This document shows positions 45,968 to 55,281 of a DNA stretch of 64,000 bases, one piece after another. The notes under the pieces are model-generated. The model had not been told where the DNA came from. It saw only the letters and a program-made list of their open reading frames with translations, and ran no database searches. This DNA comes from an uncultured Lachnospiraceae bacterium. GTDB lineage: Bacteria > Bacillota > Clostridia > Lachnospirales > Lachnospiraceae. The stretch spans positions 1 to 64,000 of the forward strand of contig CAMWCA010000009.1 in assembly GCA_947172705.1 (NCBI GenBank). The letters are read 5' to 3'. Position 1 is the first letter of the stretch. Every line of letters starts with the position of its first letter. A program made the position numbers and the translations under genes.

Positions 45968-48199
45968 TTATATCAGTTTTTTGTCGATCAACTCTTTTAT
46001 TTTACTGGAACTGGTGCTTTCCGTATATGGGAAAAATACCATTGTAGAACCGTTTTGCTCTAAAAACTCCTTATTGTTTATCCATGACGGATGGTTTATA
46101 TAATCACTTCCGGAGAACTGACAGTCAAAATGATACAGCTTGTACGCTTCCTTGGTATCGTTATATTCCAGGGGAATTTCAACCGCTTCATCTACATAGC
46201 GGCAGGCACGCACCATCTCTATTCTTTCCTGAAAGGGTACAAAGGGTTCCACCTTCTTTATTTTGCGCACCCCTTCATCTGTCACTACGCCAACAATTAA
46301 ATAATCGCACTGTTCCTTGGCACGCCTGAACATATTCAAATGTCCAATGTGAAACAGATCAAACACCCCCGAAATGTATCCCACATGATATTTCTTGGGT
46401 ATCGCTTGATCGGCGCTTTGCACAGATGCGCTGATTTTTCTGCCATATCCTATATTGGCATCATATATACTGTACTGATTCACCCCCAGGCTTTCCAACT
46501 GCCTTAATACGGATATATAGCTTTTGATGCATATAATCACTTTGTATTCATCCGGCTTTAGCTGCTTAAAAATTTCCGGAGAGCATATCTTTACACCAGC
46601 TATATTTTTTCCCCATCTGCTTTCATTATTATCAACGATAGCGTAAACCGGATAATCCTTTTGGTACAATGCCAAAAATTTTTCCGCAAACTTCCCTGAA
46701 CCAAAAAGAATCAGCTTCCGCGTATCCGCATCCTTAAATATGTCAATAAAAATCTCCCTGTATTCGGAGTCTGAACAGTTGATCCTTTGACGATTTGAAT
46801 TTACCGTATCCTCATTTATTCTATGCTTACTATAGTACCCTAAAAGGCTCCTTTCATTTAAGAGCCTGGACAAAAACAGATACTCCATCTCCTTCCAATG
46901 TTCTATTTTGTCAAGAAGATGGTACCTGGCAAACATTTCATTCATAGGAATTATTCTATTCAGCGATGTATTCCCACTGTAAAATGTGGTGATCATCCTG
47001 GTTATAATGGCATTTGCCGGATAATTTTCCTGGTAAAATTCCTGATCGTAAAACACAAACTTGCCATCTACATAAAAGCTGTTTAACGGCACCATGTCAA
47101 GGTATCCTCTGCGCAGGATAACCCCTTCTCCATCATTCATATCTTCTTTTACATGTTCTGAAGACTGTAAAATCAAATCGCGGAAGGAGTCCATCTCCTT
47201 CAGGAATTTGTCTTTATCCGTCCGGATCAGACGCTTTAAATAAAGCTGTGCCGCTTCCCCTTTTATGTAAGGCATAACATATGCCTCTTTTTCCATTCGC
47301 GCGTCGACCACTGAAATCCCGTGAGCTGCCAGATCATTTCCATGCTCCACAAATAGCTCCAGCCGCTTTCTTCCTTCCGGATATGCCGCTCTTTTTTCTA
47401 CCACTTCCGTATGGTGAATAATCGTAAAAAGCGCTTTCTCTCTGCCTCTGTCCATGGAGCAGGTCACATGGTCAATGTCCGATAATTCACCGTCTATTGT
47501 ACACTCTATTAAATAGGCATTTGCCATCTGATGAAACATACCATTGTCCACCAGATCCTCATATAATAATCTTTCATTCAAAAATACCGTATAGGGATAA
47601 TTGAAAAGCGGAATCAACCGATTCGCCAGATCCTCCGTAGGGAGAAAATGCTCTGAATAAATAAGAGCAGGATTATTAAGATCCGAAAAAACAGAATAAA
47701 AACAAAACCTGTCAAACCCCGCTGCGTTTAACATCCTTCTGATTTCAGCTCTGTCATAGCTTCTTCCCTGAAAACTGTCTTCCTTCTTGGAGTATGCATA
47801 TTGATATCTTTCTATTCCGTCAAAGCATCTGTTTGTATATGGGTCCCGGTCTCCACAGAAATATCGAATCCCCATCCGATTATTCATACCAAGCAGCATA
47901 ATGCCATGGCTCTTAAGAAGCTTATAAAATATGTCCAAAAAAGTGCCAGGGAGCGCCTGCTTTTCTAAGTCTTTTATACATACTATATAATCAAAATATC
48001 GGCAATGCGCCTGCTGCCAGTTCTCATCCCGGGTCATCTCCAATGTCATGCATATTATCTTCAAGTTCTTATCCAGCAGCATCTGTGCCAGCGGCGTATT
48101 TTTTTCTCCAATATAAAGAACATCACTTCCTTCTTTAAAGTCATACCATTGCAGAAGTCCCTTTTGTATCCCGTCAATTAATTCCTGTGTCTGTTCCAC
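45968..48199 (-). CDS. methyltransferase / kinase-like / Rossmann module / nucleotidyltransferase fusion
   Basis: 743 residues, four parts. About 25-230: degenerate class I methyltransferase (DVLYIGEKNTPLAQ, ILLG-type strand, MGIRYFCGDRDPYT). About 250-440: a region resembling aminoglycoside-phosphotransferase/choline-kinase folds, with GYLDMVPLNSFYVD (catalytic D and N) and FYDQEF (metal D). About 494-582: the Rossmann module (LILFGSGKFAEK, AIVDNN). About 605-743: a TagD-like cytidylyl/adenylyltransferase with GVFDLFHIGHLN (HIGH at 617-620) and STSSSKIKE. GTG 48199 has GGAGG six bases upstream; an ATG at 48223 lacks a good site. It could phosphorylate and nucleotide-activate a small polyol or acid; this is inference. 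Confidence 0.82.
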   Translation of the reverse strand: MEQTQELIDGIQKGLLQWYDFKEGSDVLYIGEKNTPLAQMLLDKNLKIICMTLEMTRDENWQQAHCRYFDYIVCIKDLEKQALPGTFLDIFYKLLKSHGIMLLGMNNRMGIRYFCGDRDPYTNRCFDGIERYQYAYSKKEDSFQGRSYDRAEIRRMLNAAGFDRFCFYSVFSDLNNPALIYSEHFLPTEDLANRLIPLFNYPYTVFLNERLLYEDLVDNGMFHQMANAYLIECTIDGELSDIDHVTCSMDRGREKALFTIIHHTEVVEKRAAYPEGRKRLELFVEHGNDLAAHGISVVDARMEKEAYVMPYIKGEAAQLYLKRLIRTDKDKFLKEMDSFRDLILQSSEHVKEDMNDGEGVILRRGYLDMVPLNSFYVDGKFVFYDQEFYQENYPANAIITRMITTFYSGNTSLNRIIPMNEMFARYHLLDKIEHWKEMEYLFLSRLLNERSLLGYYSKHRINEDTVNSNRQRINCSDSEYREIFIDIFKDADTRKLILFGSGKFAEKFLALYQKDYPVYAIVDNNESRWGKNIAGVKICSPEIFKQLKPDEYKVIICIKSYISVLRQLESLGVNQYSIYDANIGYGRKISASVQSADQAIPKKYHVGYISGVFDLFHIGHLNMFRRAKEQCDYLIVGVVTDEGVRKIKKVEPFVPFQERIEMVRACRYVDEAVEIPLEYNDTKEAYKLYHFDCQFSGSDYINHPSWINNKEFLEQNGSTMVFFPYTESTSSSKIKELIDKKLI

Positions 48200-48238
48200 C
48201 TTTATCCTCCATTCTCCATACACCTGTATGATTAACGC

Positions 48239-49540
48239 CTATACATCTAATTTTTTCGCTGAGACAGTTATGATATTGGAAAACCGCAGCTTCTTTAAAC
48301 AATCCAGCATCGCCCGAAAAGCTTCAGAATTCTCCTTCACCGCCAAAATAACCAAACTTGTATCCTTCTCGTTGACACAGTCATGAATCTCACATACCGC
48401 TTCTCCCTGACATTTCATGCTCTTTCCATTTAGATTTGTAACCGCAACCTTCAGCTTCTGCCCATATGCCTTTACCGCTTTCACCCTGTAGACGATCTGT
48501 TCACCATATGTCCCGGCTCCGTATACAATAATATTTTCATAGCCTGAAACGACTTCCTTTGTTATTTCTCTGCCCTGGATCAAGACATTCTCTACATAGG
48601 CTAACGGATTTTTTATAATTGTAATCTGTTCCTGTGTCATACGGTCATAGCGCGCTTCCTTCTGTTCTTCAAAAAAAAGCCTCTCCTGCTCCATCATCTG
48701 CGCAAATTCTAATTTCACAGGAAAATCTATTCGCTGCAGTGTGCCTATATACGCGCGCATACGCATATGGAAACAGATCCGATACAATTCTTTATCTACA
48801 TCCGCCTGATCATCCATAAACTTGCGGATAAAATCAAATTCGTTTTTCATGGCATACACTTTTTGCGTGTTATGGATAGAGGAAAGCATATTGTCCTGCC
48901 TGTAATTATAAAACGCCCTGTCCAAAAACATAACCCGCCGGGCCCAATAAAAGGTCTGAAACCAAAACCCGTTATCCTGATAGGAGGCGCCCGGTGTTTC
49001 GTTATATCTGATCTTATTTTGAAGAATCAGATCTTTTTTATATAATGCATCCCATGTGAATTTCTCAAGGAAATAAGCGTCCAGCTCTGCATTGGGATTC
49101 AGCACCCTGTTGTACATCCCCCGATTTTCTGTCATAGAACAATACTGCTTTTTTAATGTGCCATCTTCTCTGTCCCATACAGCATAAAAATCTGTTTTTA
49201 CAAAATCCAGGTCGTATTCCGTAACTGTCTGATACAGAATTTGATACATATCCTGTTCAATGGTGTCATCACTTTCAACAATGCCGATATACTTCCCTTT
49301 TGCAAGCCCCATTGCCTCATTCATTGTCTTTCCATAACCGGAATTTTCTTTATGTATCACCTTTACCCGATTATCCCTCAGCGCATAGGCATCTAAAATA
49401 TCCCCTGACCGATCCGTAGAACCATCATCCATACAGATCACCTCAAAGTCTGCAAATGTCTGAGCAAGTATACTGTCAAGACAAGCCTCAAGATATTTTT
49501 CAACATTATAAACCGGCACAAGAATTGATATTTCCGCCAT
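48239..49540 (-). CDS. GT2 glycosyltransferase with C-terminal Rossmann module
   Basis: 433 residues. The GT-A domain occupies the first 220: ISILVPVYNVEKYLEACLDS, VICMDDGSTDRSGD, NSGYGKTMNEAMG and IVESDD (variant DxD). Residues 336-428 are the Rossmann module with IIVYGAGTYGEQ; here the second strand ends VTNLN rather than with the usual Asp. Fits the operon pattern of catalytic domain plus module. Confidence 0.88.
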   Translation of the reverse strand: MAEISILVPVYNVEKYLEACLDSILAQTFADFEVICMDDGSTDRSGDILDAYALRDNRVKVIHKENSGYGKTMNEAMGLAKGKYIGIVESDDTIEQDMYQILYQTVTEYDLDFVKTDFYAVWDREDGTLKKQYCSMTENRGMYNRVLNPNAELDAYFLEKFTWDALYKKDLILQNKIRYNETPGASYQDNGFWFQTFYWARRVMFLDRAFYNYRQDNMLSSIHNTQKVYAMKNEFDFIRKFMDDQADVDKELYRICFHMRMRAYIGTLQRIDFPVKLEFAQMMEQERLFFEEQKEARYDRMTQEQITIIKNPLAYVENVLIQGREITKEVVSGYENIIVYGAGTYGEQIVYRVKAVKAYGQKLKVAVTNLNGKSMKCQGEAVCEIHDCVNEKDTSLVILAVKENSEAFRAMLDCLKKLRFSNIITVSAKKLDV

Positions 49541-49569
49541 CGCATTATCCTCTTATTTCAAAATACTGA

Positions 49570-51177
49570 TTATCTGCACCCATCAATTATCTCTGCTAAA
49601 GATATCATGGGAAGCTGAGTTCTTCCTGTCAATTCTTTCTTTATTGCTTCTATTTCATGCACCGGCGTAATAATAATGCAATCCCCATCCGGTATACTTT
49701 CCTCCATCGTAATAACAGGAAATTCCCCATATTTGTTGATTGCATTTCTGTCGATAGCGCATACAATATGGATATCGCTTCCCTTCAAATCTTCCAATAA
49801 ATGATTTGCCATTTTTCCCAAGCCGTAAATAATGATCCTTTTCATGCCTCGAGATTGGAAATACTGCTTTGCTCCGCCGCCTTTTTCACGAAGGGTCATC
49901 CATTTTTCCAGCAGCCTGTAATATGCGACATACATTTTAACATTCGCCACTTCCGGTTCCTGGAAAGACTCTATACTTTTTCTCCTGATCTCTTCAAACC
50001 CGCTCTGGTCAATTTCTCTCTTGCAGCAGTTTGGGAATATGTCGTCAATCCACAAGGAAGCAATTTGACTTGCCGTAAACCTCTCTACCGTTTTTACCGC
50101 TGCTGCCGCCATTTGGTTTCTTAAACCATCATCTCGAAGCAGATGCACAATTTCGCCCGCCAGTATTTCTTCTTCCCGCGAAATCTCGTCCGCATCCTTC
50201 TCCATGATATATGGCGTTATAATTCCGCATTCCCCTATGACGGGAGTTGAGATAGCCTTTGGCTCACATGGAATTCCAAGTTCCTCCCTGATTCCCCCCG
50301 GGCTGTCGCAAGCCACTACCGGCACACCTGCGCTTAACGCTTCAAGAACCGAACACGGCATAGCCTCATATCTGGAGGTCATGACGAAAACCTTCGCTCT
50401 TGCCAAATAGTCCTGAACGTTTTTTACATTCCCGGGCATCTCCACATCTTCCGTTAAGCCAAACTGCTTCACCAGCCTTTCCAGCTTCGGTCTTAATTCG
50501 CCTTCCCCTAGCAGAATCAGCCTGCTATCCGGGCATTTCTCTTTTACCAGACGAAAAGCCTTAATTATATGCCACTGCCTCTTAATACTGTGCATTCTGC
50601 CCACGGCAATGACAATATTCTCCCTGCTTTCACTTGCCTGTACCGGCATCATATGCACCGGATTGTATACCGTTCTTGTTATGCCATTTTGATCTCCGTA
50701 ATGCTTTAACCAGTCATTCCTGCAAAAATCCGATGGAAATGTGATAAGATCTGCGTACTGGTATAGCTGGCAGAAGGTCTCTTCCGCCCAGAATACCGAT
50801 TTCTCATACTTTGCATATTCGGAATTCACACTGTGGGTAGTAAGAATAACCTTTTCTTCCCCTTTGGATAAAATATTGAAATAATTTGCCAACTGCATAA
50901 AGCTGATTGCAATATCAATATGGTATTTTTCTTTCAACCCACTCAGTTCCCTTACTCTGTCCTCCAAAGGGTTCATGTTCTGAGTTTTACCTGTTGATGA
51001 TAATGCAAAGCTATAATCTACAAGGGTTCCCGCGTAATCATATTCGATCTTTATTGACAGATCCGTAAAAATAAAGACCCGGAAGCCTCTTTGGGTAAAA
51101 ATAACGCTTAAATCAGCGGCACACCGCTCCGCGCCTCCGCCTTGTAGGGTTCCCGTTATCAATGCAATGTTTTGCAT
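49570..51177 (-). CDS. GT4 glycosyltransferase with C-terminal Rossmann module
   Basis: 535 residues, GT-B. N-terminus MQNIALITGTLQGGGAERCAADLS; donor domain with VIAVGRMHSIKRQWHIIKAF and RYEAMPCSVLEALSAG, the ExxxxxxxE motif. Residues 447-535 are the module (RIIIYGLGKMANH, CAIDRN). The linker before it (LLEKWMTLREKG...QYFQSRGMK) resembles those at 51201 and 55282. ATG 51177 is chosen; an earlier ATG contains the GGGAGG site itself. Confidence 0.9.
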   Translation of the reverse strand: MQNIALITGTLQGGGAERCAADLSVIFTQRGFRVFIFTDLSIKIEYDYAGTLVDYSFALSSTGKTQNMNPLEDRVRELSGLKEKYHIDIAISFMQLANYFNILSKGEEKVILTTHSVNSEYAKYEKSVFWAEETFCQLYQYADLITFPSDFCRNDWLKHYGDQNGITRTVYNPVHMMPVQASESRENIVIAVGRMHSIKRQWHIIKAFRLVKEKCPDSRLILLGEGELRPKLERLVKQFGLTEDVEMPGNVKNVQDYLARAKVFVMTSRYEAMPCSVLEALSAGVPVVACDSPGGIREELGIPCEPKAISTPVIGECGIITPYIMEKDADEISREEEILAGEIVHLLRDDGLRNQMAAAAVKTVERFTASQIASLWIDDIFPNCCKREIDQSGFEEIRRKSIESFQEPEVANVKMYVAYYRLLEKWMTLREKGGGAKQYFQSRGMKRIIIYGLGKMANHLLEDLKGSDIHIVCAIDRNAINKYGEFPVITMEESIPDGDCIIITPVHEIEAIKKELTGRTQLPMISLAEIIDGCR

Positions 51178-51200
51178 ATGACCTCCCATCAGATTTTTTA

Positions 51201-51677
51201 CTAAACTTCAAATACAATATCCTCTATGGAGACAATGGGACATTCCACTTTCTCCCTGAGCATTTCTTCAATTTCATCAAAAGCGTCAACTGCCGTTACT
51301 ACAATAGCATCTACACTGCCAGGCAGATCTTCCGGCAGAACGATCTTAATATCTGCATGATTGGAAAGCACTCTCTTGTCAATTCCATATGCCACTTCTG
51401 TTCCTGTGCCTTTCAGCTCTCCCAAAAGGGTCTCCCCTACATAACCCATTCCATAAATGGCAATTTTCTTATAGTTGTTTTTTTCAAAAAAGGAGGATAA
51501 ATTTTTTCCCTCCTGTTTTACCTTCACCCATTGATTCATCAAATGAAACATTGCAGAAAATTTCCCGGCTGATTTTTCCGCTTTCTTTCGTTTATCTCTT
51601 TCCGTTTTGCCCATAGCCCCGGCGCCTGCCAACGCCCCTGCCAGAGCCGAACACACTGAAATTACTCCTTTTTTCAT
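51201..51677 (-). CDS. stand-alone Rossmann-module protein with hydrophobic N-terminus
   Basis: 158 residues and no catalytic domain. Residues 4-22 form a small-residue hydrophobic segment (VISVCSALAGALAGAGAMG), then a Lys-rich stretch and a helical linker (LMNQWVKVKQEGKNLSSFFEKN). Residues 70-158 are the Rossmann module (KIAIYGMGYVGET, YGIDKR). It could be a membrane-tethered docking hub or regulator for the fused enzymes around it. Function unknown. Confidence 0.75.
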   Translation of the reverse strand: MKKGVISVCSALAGALAGAGAMGKTERDKRKKAEKSAGKFSAMFHLMNQWVKVKQEGKNLSSFFEKNNYKKIAIYGMGYVGETLLGELKGTGTEVAYGIDKRVLSNHADIKIVLPEDLPGSVDAIVVTAVDAFDEIEEMLREKVECPIVSIEDIVFEV

Positions 51678-51691
51678 TTAAGCATTTCTCC

Positions 51692-52918
51692 TTATCTGGG
51701 TTTGCTGTTTTTTATCACATACTCATACAAATTCAATAATTTTCTAACCACATATTCCGGCTGCAGTCTGTCGATCCTCCTTTTGGCACGTTTCCCCATC
51801 TCTGTCTTTTCTCGTTCGCTCATATCTACGACCATCTGCATTTTTTCCAGCAAATCCTGTGAACTTCCTATCTCACAGAGCAAACCATTTTCACCGTGTC
51901 GGATCAATTGTTCAAAGCTGGCTCCATCCGTCCCGATTACCACCCTTTCAAAATACATTGCCTCAATGCAGGCATTTGAAAGATTCTCCATAAGGGAAGG
52001 CAATACCACAAAATCAGCAGAGCAAATCACAGGATACAGCTGTTTGTGCGTCAGGGCATTTGATATGATCACTCTGTGGACGTATTTTCCCGCCTTTTTC
52101 TGCAACATACGAGTTGAGTTTTCCCCATTTATCCTGCATTCATCTCCAATAAATACAAAATAATAATCAGGATTCATTTCCAAAAACTTTTCCAGTATCT
52201 CTGCAATAACTAAAATACCCTTTTCTGCATATAACGCCCCGAAAAATAATACATATTTTTTCCCTTGTAAATGATGATTGTAAAATTGACAGTCGTATTC
52301 CTGTACATCGTTCACAAAAGGAGTTTCAATAACGTTTACTTTTCTGTGGCAATCCCTTCCAAATGCAACCGCATTTTTTTTGCACGGTGCAAAAATCGCA
52401 CTGCACCTGTAGGATGATGCTCTTTCAATCAATGCCATCATCCTTACCGTCTCCGGCGAATGCGTCTGATAAGAGGAAAATGCTGTCTTAGCGTAGGAAG
52501 ATAATCTTAGCACTGCCGGAACCTTTCCATGATAAAGCAATGCAATTCCATAAAGTGATGTGAATTGAATCATGTCAATATGAACCTTCTCCAGTAATTC
52601 TGTAATCTTTCGGTTCAAAACATAACCTGTCTGCAATGCGCTTGATGCATAATTAAGGGGCTGAGACTTATAATTATGATAGGTTCGGACACTTACAGTC
52701 CATATTTCTATTCCCCGCTCCTTCCTGTGACCGTCCCATCCTCCTACCGCCAGGATCATCGGCTTATGCCCCAGTTCAATCAACGATAAGGATACACGAT
52801 ATAAATAATTGGGAAAACCTGTTGTGGGCTGTCCTCTCCTGGGATAATCTGTTGATACAAACAGTATGTTCAATTTGTCGTCTCCTTGTCTGATTTTTAT
52901 CCGATCATTTTCCAGCAT
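51692..52918 (-). CDS. GT4 glycosyltransferase
   Basis: 408 residues, GT-B, without the Rossmann module. NILFVSTDYPRRGQPTTGFPNYLYRVS at the start, VLFFGALYAEKG and SLMENLSNACIEAMYF (ExxxxxxxE) in the donor half, and GENGLLCEIG near the end. It begins ten bases after the preceding gene. An ATG at 52918 is used; the GTG just before it is an alternative. Confidence 0.88.
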   Translation of the reverse strand: MLENDRIKIRQGDDKLNILFVSTDYPRRGQPTTGFPNYLYRVSLSLIELGHKPMILAVGGWDGHRKERGIEIWTVSVRTYHNYKSQPLNYASSALQTGYVLNRKITELLEKVHIDMIQFTSLYGIALLYHGKVPAVLRLSSYAKTAFSSYQTHSPETVRMMALIERASSYRCSAIFAPCKKNAVAFGRDCHRKVNVIETPFVNDVQEYDCQFYNHHLQGKKYVLFFGALYAEKGILVIAEILEKFLEMNPDYYFVFIGDECRINGENSTRMLQKKAGKYVHRVIISNALTHKQLYPVICSADFVVLPSLMENLSNACIEAMYFERVVIGTDGASFEQLIRHGENGLLCEIGSSQDLLEKMQMVVDMSEREKTEMGKRAKRRIDRLQPEYVVRKLLNLYEYVIKNSKPR

Positions 52919-52928
52919 CACTGCTGTT

Positions 52929-54158
52929 TTAAACTCCTACCCGGGCAATGATCTGCCGTTCGTACAAACTATCTGCAATCTCATCAGGAGTTCGATAATT
53001 GACAGATTCTGCTACGCACTTCCCTGGTATTTGAATCTTTTTGTCGGTTCCTCGTATATACCACTCATATTCATTATCCAGCTGTCCAATATCTAAAGCC
53101 TGAATTCCTTTCACAGCCAGATCGTAAGCCAAAACCGTTGCCGCAGGTCCAAGGCTGATTAATACCAGCGTATCTTTCTCCGCATACTTCTCTGTCGTTG
53201 CCAGGAGTTCATCATATATGGAAAAAGCATTCTTTGCCGGGGCAATAATTCTGCGGACACTGGATGCTTCTTGGAATAAATCGTTTCTTATCCCATTATA
53301 CGCATACCTGCCTTCCACCAGCAAAATATCCCGATCCTTCCATACTTCTTTAAATAATGCAAAAATTCGCCTTGCATAGAATTTATCTTTATATATAATA
53401 TATGGTCTTGATACATAAGCATCATAGTATACTCTGTCAAGGTCTATCATTTGCATTACCTTCTCACGATTGCCGTGAAATAGATAAAAACGTATTGCAT
53501 CCGCTGCCTCTTCTGTAAAACAATCCAAACTGCCGAAGTCATTTGCCAGCGCAATGAGAATCCTCTCATCTTTACAACCGAAAATCTCTCGCAAACGTTT
53601 AGCAAGTTCCTCATTCATATCCTGAAACCATGGGCGCTCTCTATTTTGCATGATCTCCAATTCCCCATCTCCAAAACGGCTTAAGGACCTTCTTTCTATT
53701 ATAAGTATTTTCAGCAATTCCTCTGCCGACCGTATGGTTGGACATGGTTTTAGTTCTAGTTCATATGGCAAATTGTTTAATCGGATATTAACTTTTTTTA
53801 GTTCCTCTTCCAATTCACATATTCTTTTTACATTGGCATCTATAAAATCATATTCCGTATCGGATTCCCAATAAACAATGATTCTGTCCTCTTCTATCCC
53901 CATTTTTTCGCACTGTCTCAAAATGGTCTCACTTGAACAGGGCGAAATGACAATATAATCAACTGTTTCATCAATTAAATTTTCTGGAGTGTCTATTGAC
54001 CACTGATCCATATATTGTTTTTGATGCAATTTCGCATTTGAATCAGCAATTCCTTTTAAAATGCATCTGTCTTTCCGAATTGCACTCACTACTACTCTAC
54101 ATTTTTTCCCAGCTCCCCAGACGACCACAATCGGTATGTTTTTCCTTCCGCCATTCAT
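52929..54158 (-). CDS. Rossmann module plus SP_1767-type glycosyltransferase (GT-D)
   Basis: 409 residues. Residues 8-105 are the Rossmann module (IVVVWGAGKKCRV, GIADSN). Residues 130-395 match the DUF1792/GT-D fold of streptococcal serine-rich-protein glycosylation: LSRFGDGELEIM (RFGDGE at 161-166), ISLGPAATVLAYDLAVKG and LDIGQLDNEYEW. Known members extend O-glycans on secreted adhesins, so a protein-glycan role fits. It overlaps the upstream gene by four bases. Confidence 0.9.
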   Translation of the reverse strand: MNGGRKNIPIVVVWGAGKKCRVVVSAIRKDRCILKGIADSNAKLHQKQYMDQWSIDTPENLIDETVDYIVISPCSSETILRQCEKMGIEEDRIIVYWESDTEYDFIDANVKRICELEEELKKVNIRLNNLPYELELKPCPTIRSAEELLKILIIERRSLSRFGDGELEIMQNRERPWFQDMNEELAKRLREIFGCKDERILIALANDFGSLDCFTEEAADAIRFYLFHGNREKVMQMIDLDRVYYDAYVSRPYIIYKDKFYARRIFALFKEVWKDRDILLVEGRYAYNGIRNDLFQEASSVRRIIAPAKNAFSIYDELLATTEKYAEKDTLVLISLGPAATVLAYDLAVKGIQALDIGQLDNEYEWYIRGTDKKIQIPGKCVAESVNYRTPDEIADSLYERQIIARVGV

Positions 54159-55243
54159 TGTTTTCTCCCCCTGACAACACCTCTTCTCAATTCAGGATTT
54201 TTCCAAACTTCATCATCACAAATAAACAGCATATATCCTTTCGAAACGCTCGTATCTAAACCGTACTCCTTTAAAATATTTTTAATTTTTTCTTCATCGC
54301 CATGTTTATGATAAGCGCATATAGCGCATTTAATATGACTGCTTCTTCCAAATACTTTGTCTGCACTTTTCAGTGCATTTACCTCCCCCCCTTCAATATC
54401 CATTTTAATAAAATTTACCGGTTCTTTTACCAGCGAATTTAAGGTAATGGTATTATCTGAATCGTAACCACATAAAAATTTGTTACAAAAAATAACTTTG
54501 TCTTTATACGGTTCAAAGGTTGCTTTTAATGCTTCTATCCACCCCAAATCACTCTCTACCAAATACAGTTTACTTATCTTATCAATATTATGCAGTGAGA
54601 AATTGCCTTCACACGCCCCTGCATCAACCAAAACATCTCCCTCTTCTACTATAATCCTGTTTTCTGCATATAAGTGCGGGGAATTTTCATCCTGCTCTTG
54701 CCACAAATTGCTTACATACCTTTTTTCATCCTTAATGATAAATTCGTAATTTTTTGCTAAGTACAGTCTTTTTCCCTCAAAGTCAACATAGTATAAATCC
54801 TTTTTTCTGTCATATAACGCTTCCATAATTTCATACTGCTTTGTGGGATTATATGAATAAACATGTATCTCCTTCTGCCGCTCCATGACATGTAGAAATG
54901 ACTTAATTTCCTCATCGGATGTATCCGCATACTTATCAAGAATTTTCTGCTTATAATGCCAGAACACAGACTGTATCTTTTCATCAGAAATTCCAATTGA
55001 TTTTACCTGTTTCTCTATATCTTCAACTCCGTTTACCACCCAGATATCAATAAAATCATATTCCAATTTATTGATATCTGCCGGCGCATATATTTTTATA
55101 TTGTGAAATATACCACTATGTCTTTTAGGATTATTATCTATGAATCCAATTATTTCTATGCTATCATTCAATGATGTCAGCTGAAATCTTCTGAGTTTTT
55201 CTTCAGCTACTTTTCCAGTACCCCAAATCAAATACTTTTTCAT
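54155..55243 (-). CDS. Rossmann module plus FkbM-family methyltransferase
   Basis: 362 residues. Module at 1-95 (KYLIWGTGKVAEE, GFIDNN). FkbM-type methyltransferase at about 200-345: VLVDAGACEGNFSL, LYLVESD, IKMDIEGGE, ICAYHKHGDEEKI. The ATG at 55243 follows AAGGAC; an upstream GTG is less likely. Overlaps the downstream gene by four bases (ATGA). The tail differs from those of the other two FkbM proteins. Confidence 0.9.
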   Translation of the reverse strand: MKKYLIWGTGKVAEEKLRRFQLTSLNDSIEIIGFIDNNPKRHSGIFHNIKIYAPADINKLEYDFIDIWVVNGVEDIEKQVKSIGISDEKIQSVFWHYKQKILDKYADTSDEEIKSFLHVMERQKEIHVYSYNPTKQYEIMEALYDRKKDLYYVDFEGKRLYLAKNYEFIIKDEKRYVSNLWQEQDENSPHLYAENRIIVEEGDVLVDAGACEGNFSLHNIDKISKLYLVESDLGWIEALKATFEPYKDKVIFCNKFLCGYDSDNTITLNSLVKEPVNFIKMDIEGGEVNALKSADKVFGRSSHIKCAICAYHKHGDEEKIKNILKEYGLDTSVSKGYMLFICDDEVWKNPELRRGVVRGRKQ

Positions 55244-55281
55244 TGTCCTTAACACTCCTCAGATTATCATTGCCAGATTTT

